DNA of 64,000 nt from DATGUA01 sp035301545. GTDB lineage: Bacteria; Bacillota; Clostridia; Tissierellales; Tissierellaceae. How positions within the stretch are numbered: the first letter of the stretch is position 1; each line of letters opens with the position of its first letter. The notes beneath the pieces are model-generated. The model was not told the DNA's origin and did no database searches. It saw only the letters and a program-made list of their open reading frames with translations. The stretch spans positions 21,008 through 85,007 of the forward strand of contig DATGUA010000045.1 of assembly GCA_035301545.1 (NCBI GenBank), read 5' to 3'. This document shows, piece by piece, positions 63,169-64,000 of this stretch. Made by a program: the position numbers and the translations under genes.

Positions 63169-63888
63169 TTAAACACGAATATAGTTAGTATTATCACCTA
63201 GAATAGTCTTAATAGGCACTTTATAGACATTGTAACGATCACTAACTATAGAAATTAACAGACCAGACCCTAAGTTTTTAACTGAATTAAGGAGAGTATA
63301 GGCCTGATTTAAGTCTCTGTAAGGTGATAGGTGAAACACTAAAATAAAGTAAGTTTCAGAATCAAAATTAAGCATGGGTATAAGTTCTAGAGATAAATTG
63401 TTAAAAAGTGGTGCAAACTTCTTACACCAATTACTAATAGTAGTATGAGAGACCTTAACATTATTGGGACCCTAAGCATCAGTGTAATATTTCTAAAAGA
63501 ATTCTTTCTTAAATAGAACATAGAAGGATCCGTAATAATGATATGAACAGGATATCTCATACTTTTAAAATCTTCTTTACCAACTAGTTTAGACATGGAA
63601 GCAGGTAAAATAGAATTCGCTTAAGCACAAGCATAGAATGATTACATTTTTTATTACAACGCCTAAAATTAGAGTAAAGATCATAGTTATGGTGAAGTAA
63701 AGTGGCTTTCCCACAGACAGGACAACGAAGATAGTTTTATTAGATTTAAACTAGGGTTTATCAGGAGTAAATTGATGATTACATTTACGGCATAGATATT
63801 TTTGATAACCATCTTTATCTCTGACCTAGCGATAAAATGAATGATTATTGTTGCACTTTTGACACTTAATTGATACAATTTTTTGCAT
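63169..63888 (-). pseudogene. Degraded DDE transposase (IS6/IS240-like)
   Basis: Minus-strand transposase relic in several frames. Reading from 63888: a zinc ribbon CQKCNNNHSFYR, an in-frame stop, then LCRKCNHQFTPD and a second stop. A frameshift leads to a second ribbon (CPVCGKATLLHH ... CNKKCNHS). Next comes MSKLVGKEDFKSMRYPVHII (63596), a second frameshift near 63465, then VSHTTISNWCKKFAPLF and SETYFILVFHLSPYRD ... VSDRYNVYKVP, ending at a stop at 63169. The segment with the first catalytic Asp appears deleted between two Asp-Ser pairs. The family match is from memory of clostridial elements. No terminal inverted repeats were found. It is inactive. Confidence 0.8.
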
Positions 63889-64000
63889 AAGGACTTGACC
63901 CTTTCTGAGAGGCATTTGTTTTCTAGCAAAAACATTGTAACATACAGGGGTTGAGGTCTTCAATTTTTATTTAAGTTTACAGATCGAACATTATAAGTAG
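63889..64000. other. Region upstream of the transposase relic
   Basis: This AT-rich stretch would be the 5' flank of the transposase pseudogene and perhaps its outer end. I see no gene, promoter or inverted repeat in it. Confidence 0.4.

Noticed and set aside
63169..63935. Three minus-strand frames considered as separate small genes
   Set aside because: Joining them across frameshifts gives one continuous transposase-like sequence, so they are pieces of a pseudogene.

Overview
The window is a 64-kb piece of a strongly AT-rich (low G+C) Firmicutes chromosome. Gene order is close to the rsgA-to-recA housekeeping belt of Bacillus and Clostridia. Four genes point to an endospore former: YlbJ, a YmxH-type PRC-barrel protein, TepA and a SpoIIIE/FtsK translocase. 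Gene order, very low G+C, zinc-type L28 and L32, and the absence of several genes usual in Bacillus suggest an anaerobic clostridial lineage, perhaps Tissierellales. That placement is inference. I see no rRNA, tRNA or CRISPR array.

Layout. 1-3.5 kb: acidic tail of an upstream protein (probably PrkC), rsgA, rpe, a TPP-riboswitch-controlled thiT, thiN, a small membrane protein, and divergent rpmB. 3.7-9.4 kb: asp23, fakA, recG, rsmD, coaD and a coiled-coil protein. 9.4-11.9 kb (minus strand): tmcAL and ylbJ. 12-14 kb: ackA, yceD, rpmF. 14.1-23.7 kb: plsX, acpP, rnc, a radical SAM protein, smc, ftsY, ylxM, ffh. 23.7-30.5 kb: rpsP, khpA, rimM, trmD, rplS, rbgA, rnhB, yraN, comM, dprA. 30.5-33.5 kb: topA, codY. 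33.6-43.4 kb: rpsB, tsf, pyrH, frr, uppS, cdsA, rseP, polC. 43.4-53 kb: rimP, nusA, infB, rbfA, nrnA, truB, ribF, rpsO, pnp. 53-60.6 kb: ylxY-like deacetylase, dut, ymxH, tepA, spoIIIE, pgsA, cinA, recA. 60.7-63.1 kb: an Mre11/SbcD-like nuclease and an unusual half-length Rad50/SbcC-like protein. 63.2-63.9 kb (minus strand): a decayed DDE transposase.

The genes mainly serve translation and ribosome assembly, DNA replication, repair and segregation, protein secretion (the SRP pathway), and envelope lipid synthesis. Visible regulation includes a TPP riboswitch with its terminator, ribosomal-protein leaders before rplS, rpsO and probably rpsB, a LexA/SOS box at recA, several near-consensus sigma-A promoters, and many intrinsic terminators.

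Most ORFs are ordinary core genes. The points most worth a second look are: (i) the recA-linked Mre11-like plus half-Rad50 pair ending at a zinc-hook-like CxxC beside a transposase relic; (ii) loss of both MEP-pathway genes, dxr and ispG, from their usual slots around rseP; (iii) loss of rnpM/ylxQ between nusA and infB and of fab genes between plsX and acpP; (iv) RNA hairpins at the ylbJ, recA and ylxM starts that may control translation. No clearly new multi-gene system is evident. The half-Rad50/Mre11 pair is the best candidate.
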